From NCBI GenBank assembly GCA_003142375.1, contig PLME01000019.1, forward strand, positions 26,223 through 88,706: 62,484 nt of DNA, written 5' to 3'. The stretch is from Dehalococcoidia bacterium (GTDB lineage: Bacteria > Chloroflexota > Dehalococcoidia > GIF9 > UBA5629). Made by a program: the position numbers and the translations under genes. Shown piece after piece: positions 48,017-57,305 of this stretch. Below the pieces are notes generated by a model, which was given only the letters and a program-made list of their open reading frames with translations, made no database searches and was not told the DNA's origin. Numbering within the stretch: the stretch's first letter is position 1; every line of letters begins with the position of its first letter.

Positions 48017-48739
48017 ATGGCGAATAATCTTAATGACAGGATGAAATCTGTTTTTGCCACCACGCGTGGCAGGGTGATATTTATAGTCGTTGCTGTGATC
48101 CTCCTGGGTGGAATAATTACCGGCGTATATCTGGGCTACCAGAATTACAAATACGTCAGCACGGACAACGCCCAAATCTCGGGGGCACGCGTTAATATCA
48201 GTGCAATATCTGCTGGCCAGCTGGTCAGCGTGGACGTTGACTACGGCAGCTATGTGGAAAAAGGTCAGGAAATCGCTACTATAGGCGCACCGCTCTATAC
48301 CAACAGTGCTTTGCAACAGGGGCAGCAGGGTAATCCAGTGGGCCGTGCTTCCGTAGAGTCCCCGGTCAACGGCTATGTGGCGTATGTATATGCTTATCCC
48401 GGGCAAATTCTTTTTGCCGGCACTCCCATTGTAACGATATACGATGTTTCATCGCCCTGGGTGATTGCCAACCTTTCTGAGGCTGACCTTTACAAGATCG
48501 AGCCGGGCCAGGACGTAGAAATATCAGTGGACAGCCTGGGCGGCCTGAAGTTCAAGGGCAAGGTGGTGGGAATCTCGGCGGCCAGCGCTGCCACCTTTTC
48601 GCTCTTGCCCGCTAATAATACTACAGGCAACTTCATCAAAGTCACGCAGCTTGTACCCGTAAAGATATCCATCGAAAATTCCGGGCATTACATACTTATT
48701 CCCGGCACGTCGGTAGAAGTGAAGATAACCGTAAGGTAG
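48017..48739 (+). CDS. EmrA/HlyD-type membrane fusion protein without coiled-coil hairpin
   Basis: 240 residues: short cytoplasmic start, one membrane helix (about 19-41), then VSTDNAQISGARVNISAISAGQLVSVDVDYGSYVEKGQEIATI, typical of EmrA-like adaptors. The two lipoyl halves are joined by only about 20 residues (NSALQQGQQGNPVGRASVESP), so the usual helical hairpin that reaches toward an outer membrane factor is missing. This fits a single-membrane cell. GGAGG lies 7 nt before the ATG. The MFS gene follows after 15 nt. Confidence 0.9.
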   Translation: MANNLNDRMKSVFATTRGRVIFIVVAVILLGGIITGVYLGYQNYKYVSTDNAQISGARVNISAISAGQLVSVDVDYGSYVEKGQEIATIGAPLYTNSALQQGQQGNPVGRASVESPVNGYVAYVYAYPGQILFAGTPIVTIYDVSSPWVIANLSEADLYKIEPGQDVEISVDSLGGLKFKGKVVGISAASAATFSLLPANNTTGNFIKVTQLVPVKISIENSGHYILIPGTSVEVKITVR

Positions 48740-48754
48740 TGGGAAGAGCTACCT

Positions 48755-50302
48755 ATGCCAAGAACCAGCGAGTCCAAGGTACTGCTTATCGCCATCGCCG
48801 GCACATTCATGGTGATTCTGGATCAGACCATCATGAATACGGCCCTGCCGCATATCATCGCCGTTTTTAATGAGACCGCCGACCGGGCGCAGCTTGTTAT
48901 CTCCGCCTACCTGATGGCGTCGGCCATATCCACGCCCGCCGCCGCCTTTTTAGTCGAGCGCTACGGTATAAAACGCGTTTATCTGTTCGCCCAGGCCGGT
49001 TTCCTGTTCGGCTCCATCCTTTGCGGCCTGTCATGGGATGCCAGTTCCTTGATAACATTTCGTGTGCTGCAGGGGTTATGCGGCGGGCTTCTCGGCCCGC
49101 TGGCCATGACCTTCCTCTTTACTACTGTGCCGCCCGAGGACCGCGGCGAGGCTATGTCTCTCTTCGGCATTCCCATGATGGTGGCTCCCGCCATAGGCCC
49201 CACACTGGGAGGTTACCTGGTGGACTCCTGGAGCTGGCGGATGTGCTTCTATGTGAATGTGCCGGTGGTCCTCCTGGCCATCCTCATGGGGCTGGCCTGG
49301 ATCGAGGATACTCCCACGACTGATGTCTCTTTCGACTATAAAGGATTCACCCTGGCGGCGGTGGGGTTCAGCGCCTTCCTGTACGCTCTTTCCTATGCCC
49401 CGACCTGGCACTGGGATGACTGGCGCATTATCAGCCTGATATCGGTGGGTGCAATTTGTATCCTGGCCTGGATACTGGTCGAGCTTAACGTAAAGAGGCC
49501 ATTGTTAGACCTGCGTATGTTTAAAAGCTTCGGCTATTCCCTGGGCATAGGGCTAACTTTTATCACAACTATCGGGTTGTTCTCCTTGATTTTCCTGCTG
49601 CCCCTGTTCCTGCAGACCCTGCGCGGATTCACTGCTCTCTTGAGCGGGCTTATGTTATTGCCCCAGGCCATCGGCGCTATGATCACCATGCCGTTGGCAG
49701 GCAAGCTTTACGATCGGTTGGGGCCGCGTGTGCCTGCTGTGATAGGGCTGGTCATGCTCGGCGTTTCCACACTGGCCATGCATGGACTCGACCTTAACAT
49801 GCCGGACAACACCCTGCGCATGATTCTCTTCATCCGTGGTATGGGGATGGGATTCGCCATGATGCCCATCATGACCTATGCCCTCTCCGCCGTGCCCCAG
49901 CGCATGACGGCACAGGCTTCATCGCTGCTCAACGTCTGCCGCACCATCTTCGGCTCGCTGGGTATAGCCTTCTTTGCAACTATGCTGGATACCTTCACCA
50001 AGCAGAATGTAGCTTCCATCATTCAGACCGTTACCCCCAACTCGATTGTTGATATGAGCTGGCTGGCCCAAGTTCAGGCACTCCTTATGCAAATGGGATT
50101 TACATTGCAGATGGCGCACGACGAGGCCATCACCTTGCTGTATCAATATGTCAGTTTAAGGGCTAATATCACGGCCTTTCAAATGGATTATGTTATCAGC
50201 GCTGTGGTGGTGCTGCTGGGCGTCCTGCCGGCTATGTTACTGCCTTTCGGGCGCATCAAAAAAGACGCCGGAGAGGCGGCTATTCCGGGTATGGTCGAAT
50301 AG
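48755..50302 (+). CDS. MFS drug exporter, DHA2 (EmrB/QacA) family
   Basis: 515 residues with about 14 membrane helices. Family motifs: FMVILDQTIMNTALPHI in helix 1 (motif D1 of 14-helix exporters), YLMASAISTPAAAFLVERYGIKRVYLFAQ (motif A), and RVLQGLCGGLLGPLAMTFLF (motif B with Arg), GIPMMVAPAIGPTLGGYLVDSWSWR (motif C). It likely exports lipophilic or cationic compounds by proton antiport with the adjacent adaptor. Converges on corA with a 4-nt gap. Confidence 0.94.
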   Translation: MPRTSESKVLLIAIAGTFMVILDQTIMNTALPHIIAVFNETADRAQLVISAYLMASAISTPAAAFLVERYGIKRVYLFAQAGFLFGSILCGLSWDASSLITFRVLQGLCGGLLGPLAMTFLFTTVPPEDRGEAMSLFGIPMMVAPAIGPTLGGYLVDSWSWRMCFYVNVPVVLLAILMGLAWIEDTPTTDVSFDYKGFTLAAVGFSAFLYALSYAPTWHWDDWRIISLISVGAICILAWILVELNVKRPLLDLRMFKSFGYSLGIGLTFITTIGLFSLIFLLPLFLQTLRGFTALLSGLMLLPQAIGAMITMPLAGKLYDRLGPRVPAVIGLVMLGVSTLAMHGLDLNMPDNTLRMILFIRGMGMGFAMMPIMTYALSAVPQRMTAQASSLLNVCRTIFGSLGIAFFATMLDTFTKQNVASIIQTVTPNSIVDMSWLAQVQALLMQMGFTLQMAHDEAITLLYQYVSLRANITAFQMDYVISAVVVLLGVLPAMLLPFGRIKKDAGEAAIPGMVE

Positions 50303-50306
50303 CTGC

Positions 50307-51302
50307 CTAAATCCATTTCTTCCTGTGAAAATAGACCAGCATGACGACCGCTACAATCAACATGAAAGCCAGGATAGCCGGGTATCCCAGGGGACTTTCG
50401 AGCTCTGGCATGTATTTGAAGTTCATCCCATATAACCCCACGATGAAGGTCAGGGGTATAAATATCGTAGCCACCACCGTCAGCACCTTCATGACCTCGT
50501 TGGTCTTATTGCTCATGCTGGAGAGGTAGATGTCTATCAGGCTGCTGACCATGTCGCGCGTATTTTCGATTAAATCCATAGCCTCGAAGATACGGTCGTA
50601 CACATCACGGAAATAAGCCACAGTCTCGTCCTTTATGAGTGAGGAGTCCTTTTTACTCAGTTCGCTGAGTATCTCCCTGACCGGCCATACGTACTGCCTG
50701 AGCTGAAACATGTTTTTCTTGATGCCCTGGATGGAATTTAATGTCTGGCGCGTGGGATTGGCGACCAGCTCGTCCTCCTTGTCCTCGATCTCCTCACCGA
50801 AGCTCTCCACTGTACCGAAATAATTGTCCACCACCGTGTCTATGATGCGGCAGGCCAGGAAGTCGGGCCCCATCTTCCTGACTATCGACTCGGCGACCTT
50901 TATTTCATCGCGCAGCGGCCCGAAAAAATCACCCGGCCTCTCCTGAAAGGTGATAACGTAGTTGGCTCCGAAAACTACGCTGAGCTGTTCGCTATCGATG
51001 GCTTTGGCCTTGATGTCGTATTCCAGCATCTTCAGCATGATAAGAAGATAGTTGGAAAAATCCTCGTATTTTACACGGTGCCCGGTGTTCTCAATGTCCT
51101 GTATAGTCAGGTCATGCAGGCCGAAGATGCTCCCCAGGGTCTGCAGCAGACTTAGATCTGTGACCGAGTCAACGTTTATCCAGGTGACGCCGCCGTTTTT
51201 TGCCGAAAGGCGGCAGTCATCCAGTGTGGCCCGGCTGTTGAAGCTATAATTACTACGGTCGTAGTGAATAATACTCAGTCCTGTGCTATCCTGTTCAACC
51301 AT
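50307..51302 (-). CDS. corA: CorA-type magnesium/cobalt channel
   Basis: 331 residues. A large N-terminal cytoplasmic domain with long helices is followed by two C-terminal membrane helices. The selectivity motif is YGMNFKYMPEL, with the pore helix NEVMKVLTVVATIFIPLTFIVGLYGMN and the basic end YFHRKKWI. The pentameric channel takes up Mg and in some cases Co or Ni. GAGG precedes the ATG at a 6-nt distance. No other metal gene is next to it. Confidence 0.95.
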   Translation of the reverse strand: MVEQDSTGLSIIHYDRSNYSFNSRATLDDCRLSAKNGGVTWINVDSVTDLSLLQTLGSIFGLHDLTIQDIENTGHRVKYEDFSNYLLIMLKMLEYDIKAKAIDSEQLSVVFGANYVITFQERPGDFFGPLRDEIKVAESIVRKMGPDFLACRIIDTVVDNYFGTVESFGEEIEDKEDELVANPTRQTLNSIQGIKKNMFQLRQYVWPVREILSELSKKDSSLIKDETVAYFRDVYDRIFEAMDLIENTRDMVSSLIDIYLSSMSNKTNEVMKVLTVVATIFIPLTFIVGLYGMNFKYMPELESPLGYPAILAFMLIVAVVMLVYFHRKKWI

Positions 51303-51342
51303 TTGTTTCCTCGTTTATCCGTCTCTTCCCGGTATGAAAGCG

Positions 51343-51371
51343 AATATATCACCAAATCGAGGAAGAGTAAA
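51343..51371 (-). promoter_or_regulatory. Promoter of corA
   Basis: Minus-strand TTTACT (51371-51366), 17 nt, TATATT (51348-51343). Leader of about 35 nt. Confidence 0.45.
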
Positions 51372-51387
51372 GACAATATGATCATAT

Positions 51388-52188
51388 TTATTGGTGGTCT
51401 GCCTGGAAGCGTGCCACCTGGGGTTGGTTCAGCAGTTCCCATTTGCCGGTGACGCCGCAGCTCAGGGCGCCCAGCTCGATGTGCAGCATGGCAATGCCGC
51501 AATCCAGCCGCTTGGATACGTTATACTGCGGGCCACCGCCGCTTATCGAAACCGTGATGCTGTCCTCCCCGATATTGAAGGACCACGGCTGGCGGTTGGT
51601 GGCCGAAGGAGCCAAACGCGCTGCTTCCACGGCTTTCTCAGCCCACTGCGGCCGATGGGAGATGTCGAAGCCGCTGACCATGCTGGCCAGGGGCTTGCGG
51701 CGGCGGTTGGCCCCGAAGGCTGAGAATAAATTTTCGCCGAAGGTCCATGCTTCCGTGGTATGCCCTACCGGGCTGACGGCCAGCAACTTTTCTCCGACGC
51801 TCAGCTTCAGCATGGATAAAGCTGATTTAGAGCGGTAGGTCAACGCTACCCAGCACGTCCCCAGACCCAGTGAAGTTGCTTCTAAAACTATGCCTTCGCC
51901 GGTATAGCCCAGCTTCTCCTGTACGTTGACGTCGGACATATCGCCGATGAAGGCCAGGAAGGCCCGGGCGTTCTTGATGTTCCCGTAAAAACCCAGGGCG
52001 TGGGAGAAGATGTCATCGGGCGGCTCAGGTACGAATTCCACCCTGGCTGAAGAGTAGGGCCTGAACTCGCCGCATGCCTGCTGCAATTTCTCCGCGGCAT
52101 CTTTTTCGATCGGCCTGCTTTTATCATAGCTTCGCCGAGAGCAGCGTACTGCGATGGCGTGGTACCAGCTAAGCGGAAGTGCGGTCAT
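51388..52188 (-). CDS. Nitroreductase-fold protein
   Basis: 266 residues similar to the putative TM nitroreductase family: start WYHAIAVRCSRRSYDKSRPIEKDAAEKL (FMN phosphate contact RRSYD), middle NVQEKLGYTGEGIVLEATSLGLGTCWVAL, and EAARLAPSATNRQPWSFNI, the FMN-binding loop, near residue 200. It appears to contain two related halves of the nitroreductase fold in one chain, as in this subfamily. ATG 52188 has GGAG 8 nt upstream; an open frame further up to 52263 runs through the promoter. Substrate unknown. Confidence 0.82.
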   Translation of the reverse strand: MTALPLSWYHAIAVRCSRRSYDKSRPIEKDAAEKLQQACGEFRPYSSARVEFVPEPPDDIFSHALGFYGNIKNARAFLAFIGDMSDVNVQEKLGYTGEGIVLEATSLGLGTCWVALTYRSKSALSMLKLSVGEKLLAVSPVGHTTEAWTFGENLFSAFGANRRRKPLASMVSGFDISHRPQWAEKAVEAARLAPSATNRQPWSFNIGEDSITVSISGGGPQYNVSKRLDCGIAMLHIELGALSCGVTGKWELLNQPQVARFQADHQ

Positions 52189-52234
52189 AGAATTTACTCC
52201 TATATGTTCATTACCGGAGGCACATATTGTGTTA

Positions 52235-52263
52235 AATTTAGATTCTTGTGCACTAATTGTCAA
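52235..52263 (-). promoter_or_regulatory. Promoter of the nitroreductase gene
   Basis: Minus-strand TTGACA (52263-52258), 17 nt, TAAATT (52240-52235); leader about 40 nt. Confidence 0.55.
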
Positions 52264-52289
52264 GACGTTTTACTGCGGGTATTTTTATT

Positions 52290-52317
52290 TTGCACGTAAC
52301 CTCATGGATGCTATAAT
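52290..52317 (+). promoter_or_regulatory. Promoter of the ECF S-component-like gene
   Basis: TTGCAC, 16 nt, TATAAT; start near 52324, with GAGG before the ATG at 52366. Confidence 0.55.
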
Positions 52318-52365
52318 CAGGTCAAAATTCAGTCTTATAAGTAGTCTGATATAGCGAGGTAGACC

Positions 52366-52977
52366 ATGGAAAGTTCAAAAAATACTGCGGTTTCAATTGC
52401 CGTGCCGTTCAAAGGCCTGTATTTCAGCGATTATAGATTATATTTGTTTTCCGCGGGTTTGATAGCCATGGATGTTGCCGTGCCATGGTGGACACACCAG
52501 TTTGGCGTCGCTGGGGCCGCGCTGCTGCCCATGCAATTTTTTGTTTTGCTGGCGGGATTGATGTTTGGCTGGCGGGCCGGGCTTTTTATAGGCTTGATCA
52601 GTCCTGTAGCCAGTTATCTGCTGTCGGGGATGCCGTTGATGGCATTGTTGCCTCAGATAACGATTGAGAGCCTTACCTACGGATTTACTGCAGGTTTGCT
52701 GCGCGAAAGACTTAACCTGGGTAGCTTTAAATCGCTGGCCTTATCCATGCTGTGCGGCAGGTTGATGCTGCTTGCGGCTGTGACCGTTATATATTGGAGC
52801 CGCAGCATTCCGTTACCGTTGACAATACCAGTGGTGGCCGGTATGCTTCCGACGGTTATCTCGCCTCTATCCTATGTCGCTGCTGCAGTTTTAATGGGCT
52901 TGCCAGGCATCTTAGCCCAGCTGGCGCTTATACCGTTTGCAGCAAGGGCGGCTGACCGCTGGCTGCAGAAGGTCTGA
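52366..52977 (+). CDS. Probable ECF transporter S component (substrate unknown)
   Basis: A 203-residue membrane protein with about six hydrophobic helices and few charged residues. The stretch MFGWRAGLFIGLISPVASYLLSGMP and ITIESLTYGFTAGLLRERL resemble the S components of energy-coupling-factor vitamin transporters. No ATPase or T component is adjacent (cbiQ/cbiO are 42 kb away), so it would share a common energy module, as group II ECF systems do. A DUF1893 gene follows after 5 nt. Confidence 0.65.
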   Translation: MESSKNTAVSIAVPFKGLYFSDYRLYLFSAGLIAMDVAVPWWTHQFGVAGAALLPMQFFVLLAGLMFGWRAGLFIGLISPVASYLLSGMPLMALLPQITIESLTYGFTAGLLRERLNLGSFKSLALSMLCGRLMLLAAVTVIYWSRSIPLPLTIPVVAGMLPTVISPLSYVAAAVLMGLPGILAQLALIPFAARAADRWLQKV

Positions 52978-52982
52978 AGGCT

Positions 52983-53384
52983 TTGAACCCCTCCTGGATC
53001 GAGGAATTCCACAACAGCGCCGACACACTGCGGGTTTATAAAGGCGGCAGCCTTATCTTCAGATCTGATAAAGACCGGCTGGCTCCCCTGATCGATTTCT
53101 TAAGGGATTTTGCTCCGGCCGGAGGGCAGGCATATTTCCTGGACAGGGTTGTGGGCAACGCAGCCGCTTTGCTATTGGTTAAGGCCCGCTGTTCCGAGGT
53201 GTACTCAGAGGTGGGCAGCGAATTGGCGGCACACACATTGCGCGATGCCGGCATAACATTTGAATTCAAGCTCACCGTCCCCTTTATTGTTAACCAGAGT
53301 GGCGATGATATGTGCCCCATGGAGAAGCTTTCGCTGGATAAGACGCCGGAAGACTTCTGGCAAGAGTTGCAGACCTCCAAATAA
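52983..53384 (+). CDS. DUF1893 family protein
   Basis: 133 residues matching the DUF1893 family: LRVYKGGSLIFRSDKDRLAPLIDFL, AAALLLVKARCSEVYSEVGSELAAHTL and the C-terminal CPMEKL. Function is not known; the fold resembles cytidine-deaminase-like proteins but without clear zinc ligands. The start is TTG 52983, 5 nt after the S-component gene, so the two are probably one transcript and may be related in function. Confidence 0.75.
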   Translation: MNPSWIEEFHNSADTLRVYKGGSLIFRSDKDRLAPLIDFLRDFAPAGGQAYFLDRVVGNAAALLLVKARCSEVYSEVGSELAAHTLRDAGITFEFKLTVPFIVNQSGDDMCPMEKLSLDKTPEDFWQELQTSK

Positions 53385-53458
53385 TCGACATTTGCCTGTG
53401 CTGGCAGCAGTGCCCAAATAGAATTATAATGCGGCATACCAATTAAGGAGGTAATAAA

Positions 53459-54085
53459 GTGGCTGATAGTTATCCGGTAAGCATGGCTATCGACTATCCC
53501 GATCGCAAGCTCAACAGGTTGACCAGTTTCTTCCGCATATTCACTGTTATACCCATTATGATCTTATTCCTGGCGTTGCTGGGCGGCGGCTACAAGTATA
53601 CTGCCGGATCAGGCGACACTGGCTGGGCTGTTGGCATGGGTTTCTTATTCCTTCCCATTCTGTTGATGCTCCTGTTCAGAAAGAAATATCCCAGGTGGTG
53701 GTATGACTGGAATTTCAATCTGGCCAGCTTCGCTTTAAGGGTAGGCGCTTATATCTGCCTGCTGACGGATGTCTATCCCTCCACGGACGAGGAGCAGTCC
53801 GTTCATCTGGAGTTGCCTTATCCTGATGCAGCTACCGAGCTGAACCGCTGGCTGCCGCTGGTGAAATGGTTTCTGGCCATCCCTCACTTCTTTGTATTGA
53901 TATTTCTGGAGTTGGCCGCACTGGTGGTTACATTGATTGCCTGGTTCGCCATACTCTTTACCGGCCTTTATCCCAGGGACCTGTTCAATTTTGTGGTCGA
54001 TGTCTTAAGATGGAGGTTGAGGGTGGCAGCCTACTTCATCATCCTGACCACGGACAAATATCCGCCTTTCAGGCTGGGCGTTTAA
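53459..54085 (+). CDS. DUF4389 membrane protein
   Basis: 208 residues with four hydrophobic segments and repeated DUF4389 features: YPVSMAIDYPDRKLNRLTSFFRIFTVIPI, then LELPYPDAATELNRWLPLVKWFLAIPHFFVL, and TGLYPRDLFNFVVDVLRWRLRVAAYFIILTTDKYPPF. Function unknown. It starts at GTG 53459 with a full AAGGAGGT site 6 nt upstream, and a TATAAT at 53425-53430 suggests its own promoter. Confidence 0.82.
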   Translation: MADSYPVSMAIDYPDRKLNRLTSFFRIFTVIPIMILFLALLGGGYKYTAGSGDTGWAVGMGFLFLPILLMLLFRKKYPRWWYDWNFNLASFALRVGAYICLLTDVYPSTDEEQSVHLELPYPDAATELNRWLPLVKWFLAIPHFFVLIFLELAALVVTLIAWFAILFTGLYPRDLFNFVVDVLRWRLRVAAYFIILTTDKYPPFRLGV

Positions 54086-54140
54086 TTTTCTGAACTGGCA
54101 CAAGAAGGGAATACCTATAAAGACAAGCGTGGGGACCGGC

Positions 54141-56156
54141 TCATTGTTCGGGTGGGTGGTTCTCGCGTTTGTTTTCATACATAAATTTGTCGGCGGTATC
54201 CAACAGCTCGCTGAGATTGCAAGGCTCGCTGGATGCCCTGCAGGCTATCCCGAAGCTGAGTGAAAGCTCATAAGGCTTCTTTTCACGGGTGTTGTAGTCT
54301 TTAAGTTTGTTCTCGAGGCGGTTTACGATCGCCTCGGAGTAGGCCTGGTCTGCGCCTGCCATGAAGACGGCGAACTCGTCGCCGCTTATGCGGCCCACGA
54401 TATCCGATTCACGGAAGGTCTCTTTAAGCATCCTGGAGGCATTGACCAGAGCGGCATCGCCCTCCAGGTGCCCCATGTTATCGTTGATCCATTTCAATTT
54501 GTCTATATCGGCGAATAGCAGGGTCACGCCCCTGTCCATGCGGTAGCTCAGCTTTAGCTGCTGGTTGGCCAGGGTGAGGAAACCCCTTCTGTTATAGAGT
54601 CCCGTGAGGTCGTCTATGAGAGAAAGCGACCTGAAGAGGTCTTCGTTCTGTTTGCGTTCCGATACATCGACGATGGTGCCCAGTGTAGCCTGCCTGCCTT
54701 CATAATGTATGGAGGAAACCGATTCCATGAACCACTTTAGTTTGCCGCTGGCGGTCTTGACGCGGTAGTCGTAAGTCTGGAAACGGTCTTTGGACGACTT
54801 GAGCGCCTTGACGGCTTCCTGGCGGACGCGGGCCGCATCTTCCGGCAACACCAGTGAAAGCGCTTCACGGTCTATAAGCTCGCCTTCGGCGAATCCCAGG
54901 TAGTTGCGGAACTGGGGATTGACCAGCCTGAACTTGCCATCCTGGACGATATACATGCCGATGGGCGACCGGCTGAAAATGGCGCGGAAGAGATCCTCGG
55001 CCTCTTTGCGTTCCGTGATGTCCTGGCCCGAGCTGAAGGTGCCCACGATCCTACCTGTTTCATCCCTGAGCAGCTCGTTATGCCAGGTGATGATCCTTTC
55101 TTCGCCGCCTGATGTCATCACCGGCCTTTCCTGATATCTTTCCAGCTCGGCGTGGCCGGACATTATATTTACATAATCATTTTTAACGGCCTGCCGTATG
55201 TTGAGCGGGAGGAACATGTCGAAGGGCTTGCCCAGGATATCCGCCTCTGCAGCCCCCAGGATCTCCCTGCCTTTGCGGTTAATCATAGTGACCTTTTGCT
55301 CGGCGTCCTGGGACAGAAGTATCGACTCCTCGAGGTCGAGGATATTCTGTAATTTATCGCGTTCTTTTTTCAGCAGGCCGCTGCTTTGCGCCAGGTTATA
55401 AAAGAGGATGTCATAGGGCTTTAAAAGGTGCACTACGACTATGGCCCGGTAGATCAGCAGGAATGAGATCAGGTAAAACAGGTGCCCCAGTATGCTGAAC
55501 TGGCTGGTAGGGTCCTTATACAGCATGAAGCACAACTCAGCTGCGATACTGACTCCGATTGAAAGCAGTAAGTAGAGCAATACGTCGCGGTCAAACTTTT
55601 TACGTGATAACCAGAGCATTCCGGCCGCCATAATGAAAAATGCACAGACTACGAATTCGCTGACGATATAAAATGGGGTCGGCCCTTCGCCCCAGACGTA
55701 CGACATTGGGAAGATGTTCCAGAGGAACGTGGAGAGCAAGACCAGCAGCGTGAGAGCACCGAGGCCTAACAACGTAAAAGTTGCTCTGAATCTGCGCTGA
55801 ACAAAAACCGGGGCTACCAGCAGGGCTATGCTCTGTAGATATCTGGCGGCTATCCATAGCTGTGTATCCGCATCCGAAGAGTAGGTGAGGAATAGGGGCA
55901 TACCCTGATAAGTCAGGGTATGCATGAGCTGCAGTGCGCCCACGTAGAGATAAGCGATGCCCAGGAAGGTGAAATAGTGGTTATCGGTATAACGGCGGGA
56001 ATTCCAGGCTATGATGAATATGCTGAAGCATACTACTATGCTGCAAAGCTCTATTATGGTGTGAAACAGGAGATAGTTGTACAGACTGGTCAGATAAATG
56101 GCGGCCAGGATGATGATGCCTGATAGAGCGCGCCAGGTAATTCCGAACTTGGTCAA
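54141..56156 (-). CDS. Membrane diguanylate cyclase with MASE3-like, two PAS and GGDEF domains
   Basis: 671 residues. Seven or so N-terminal membrane helices (1-255) resemble the MASE3 sensor domain; a short coiled coil follows (KKERDKLQNILDLEESI); two PAS domains cover about 275-400 and 405-520, each ending in a PAC-type strand (GTFSSGQDITERKEAED; GTIVDVSERKQNED); the GGDEF domain covers 525-665. The catalytic loop is SGDEF (591-595), a variant that is usually active, with an inhibitory-site RESD at 582-585. It likely makes cyclic di-GMP in response to a membrane or small-molecule signal. The ligand is unknown. Confidence 0.92.
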   Translation of the reverse strand: MTKFGITWRALSGIIILAAIYLTSLYNYLLFHTIIELCSIVVCFSIFIIAWNSRRYTDNHYFTFLGIAYLYVGALQLMHTLTYQGMPLFLTYSSDADTQLWIAARYLQSIALLVAPVFVQRRFRATFTLLGLGALTLLVLLSTFLWNIFPMSYVWGEGPTPFYIVSEFVVCAFFIMAAGMLWLSRKKFDRDVLLYLLLSIGVSIAAELCFMLYKDPTSQFSILGHLFYLISFLLIYRAIVVVHLLKPYDILFYNLAQSSGLLKKERDKLQNILDLEESILLSQDAEQKVTMINRKGREILGAAEADILGKPFDMFLPLNIRQAVKNDYVNIMSGHAELERYQERPVMTSGGEERIITWHNELLRDETGRIVGTFSSGQDITERKEAEDLFRAIFSRSPIGMYIVQDGKFRLVNPQFRNYLGFAEGELIDREALSLVLPEDAARVRQEAVKALKSSKDRFQTYDYRVKTASGKLKWFMESVSSIHYEGRQATLGTIVDVSERKQNEDLFRSLSLIDDLTGLYNRRGFLTLANQQLKLSYRMDRGVTLLFADIDKLKWINDNMGHLEGDAALVNASRMLKETFRESDIVGRISGDEFAVFMAGADQAYSEAIVNRLENKLKDYNTREKKPYELSLSFGIACRASSEPCNLSELLDTADKFMYENKRENHPPEQ

Positions 56157-56266
56157 ATACCACCCCCGGCAAAAATCGGTGGGACTGGAAAATCAAATCT
56201 GTTGTTTCGGCCAAGATTATAACAGACTCAGCCGGACGTTAATAGAGGATTTCCACTAAATTTTAA

Positions 56267-56629
56267 TCAATTTATGACATTTTGCAGGATTTCGACGTCT
56301 GCATGTTTGGCCGGACTGCCTTTGAACCGCACAGCCACGAAGTCGAATCGCCAGTTCTCGTCAGGCTTTCCGTGGGCATTCAAATAGTCCAGCGCCGTCG
56401 AAATCAGCCGCTGTTTTTTCCCGCTGGTTATCGATTCCTCCGGCGACCCGAAAGATGTACCTGTCTTGCTGCGCACCTCGATAAACACCAGGGAGTCTTT
56501 GTGGCGGGCTATGATATCTATCTCGCCGTAGCGGCAGCGGTAGTTTTGCTCAATAATACGGTAGCCCTTCTTTTTCAATGCTGAGCAGGCCAGTTTCTCC
56601 CCGGCGTCGCCCTTCTCCTGTTTATTCAT
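56267..56629 (-). CDS. YraN/UPF0102 family nuclease-fold protein
   Basis: 120 residues: GDAGEKLACSALKKKGYRIIEQNYRCRYGEIDIIARHKDSLVFIEVRSKTG, with the PD-(D/E)xK residues E...GEID...FIEVR. The family is widespread and paired with RNase HII, as here where the two overlap by 4 nt. Role unknown; a resolvase-like fold suggests DNA or RNA processing. Confidence 0.93.
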   Translation of the reverse strand: MNKQEKGDAGEKLACSALKKKGYRIIEQNYRCRYGEIDIIARHKDSLVFIEVRSKTGTSFGSPEESITSGKKQRLISTALDYLNAHGKPDENWRFDFVAVRFKGSPAKHADVEILQNVIN

Positions 56630-57285
56630 ATCATCCTAGCCAGGTCGCGCACCGGCCCGAAGGTCATGCGGTGGATATGGCATGCACCGTAGCGCTGAAG
56701 ACATTTCAAATGTTCGCTGGTGCCGTAGCCCTTGTGATCGCGAAATTTATATTGCGGGTACTTGGCGTCCAGCTTCAGCATTATACGGTCGCGCGTCACC
56801 TTGGCCACCACCGAGGCGCAGGAGATTACCAGACAGGAGCAGTCGCCTTTGACTATGCCCTTTTGAGGTATGCGCAGCCGCGGCAGAGGCACGGCGTCCG
56901 TCAACAGATAATCGGGGGGTTTTTTCAGCTGCCCGATGGCCAGCTTCATAGCCTTTTTGGTGGCATTTAAAATGTTGATATTGTCGATGATCTGCGGGGA
57001 AATGATGCCTGCGCTGAACTCCAGTCCCGAATCCTGCATGAGTGAGAAGATATTTTCACGGATGGTTTTCTGGAGCTGCTTGCTGTCCCTGACCATCGCC
57101 AGCCAGTGGAAATCGGCATGTTCGGGCAGTACCACCACCGCCGCCACCACGGGTCCGGCCAGCGCTCCTCTCCCCGCTTCGTCCAGGCCGGCCACGCGGC
57201 GGTACCCGGCCGCGAAAAGGGCCTGTTCCTCACTGCGGTCCGGCCGGGCTTGAACCCGCTTTACAACTTTCTTCAATTGTTTCAC
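56626..57285 (-). CDS. rnhB: Ribonuclease HII
   Basis: Removes RNA from RNA/DNA hybrids and single ribonucleotides. The active-site Asp-Glu pair is in RVAGLDEAGRGALAGPVVAAV, with further acidic residues in VRDSKQL and LLTDAVPL, and the substrate motif FRDHKGYGTSEHL. I place the start at GTG 57285 (219 residues), which is just after the tmk stop. An in-frame start at 57363 would add 26 residues overlapping tmk. Start is uncertain; identity is firm. Confidence 0.92.
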   Translation of the reverse strand: MKQLKKVVKRVQARPDRSEEQALFAAGYRRVAGLDEAGRGALAGPVVAAVVVLPEHADFHWLAMVRDSKQLQKTIRENIFSLMQDSGLEFSAGIISPQIIDNINILNATKKAMKLAIGQLKKPPDYLLTDAVPLPRLRIPQKGIVKGDCSCLVISCASVVAKVTRDRIMLKLDAKYPQYKFRDHKGYGTSEHLKCLQRYGACHIHRMTFGPVRDLARMI

Positions 57286-57305
57286 CGGGATAATGGATTC
57301 TGTAT

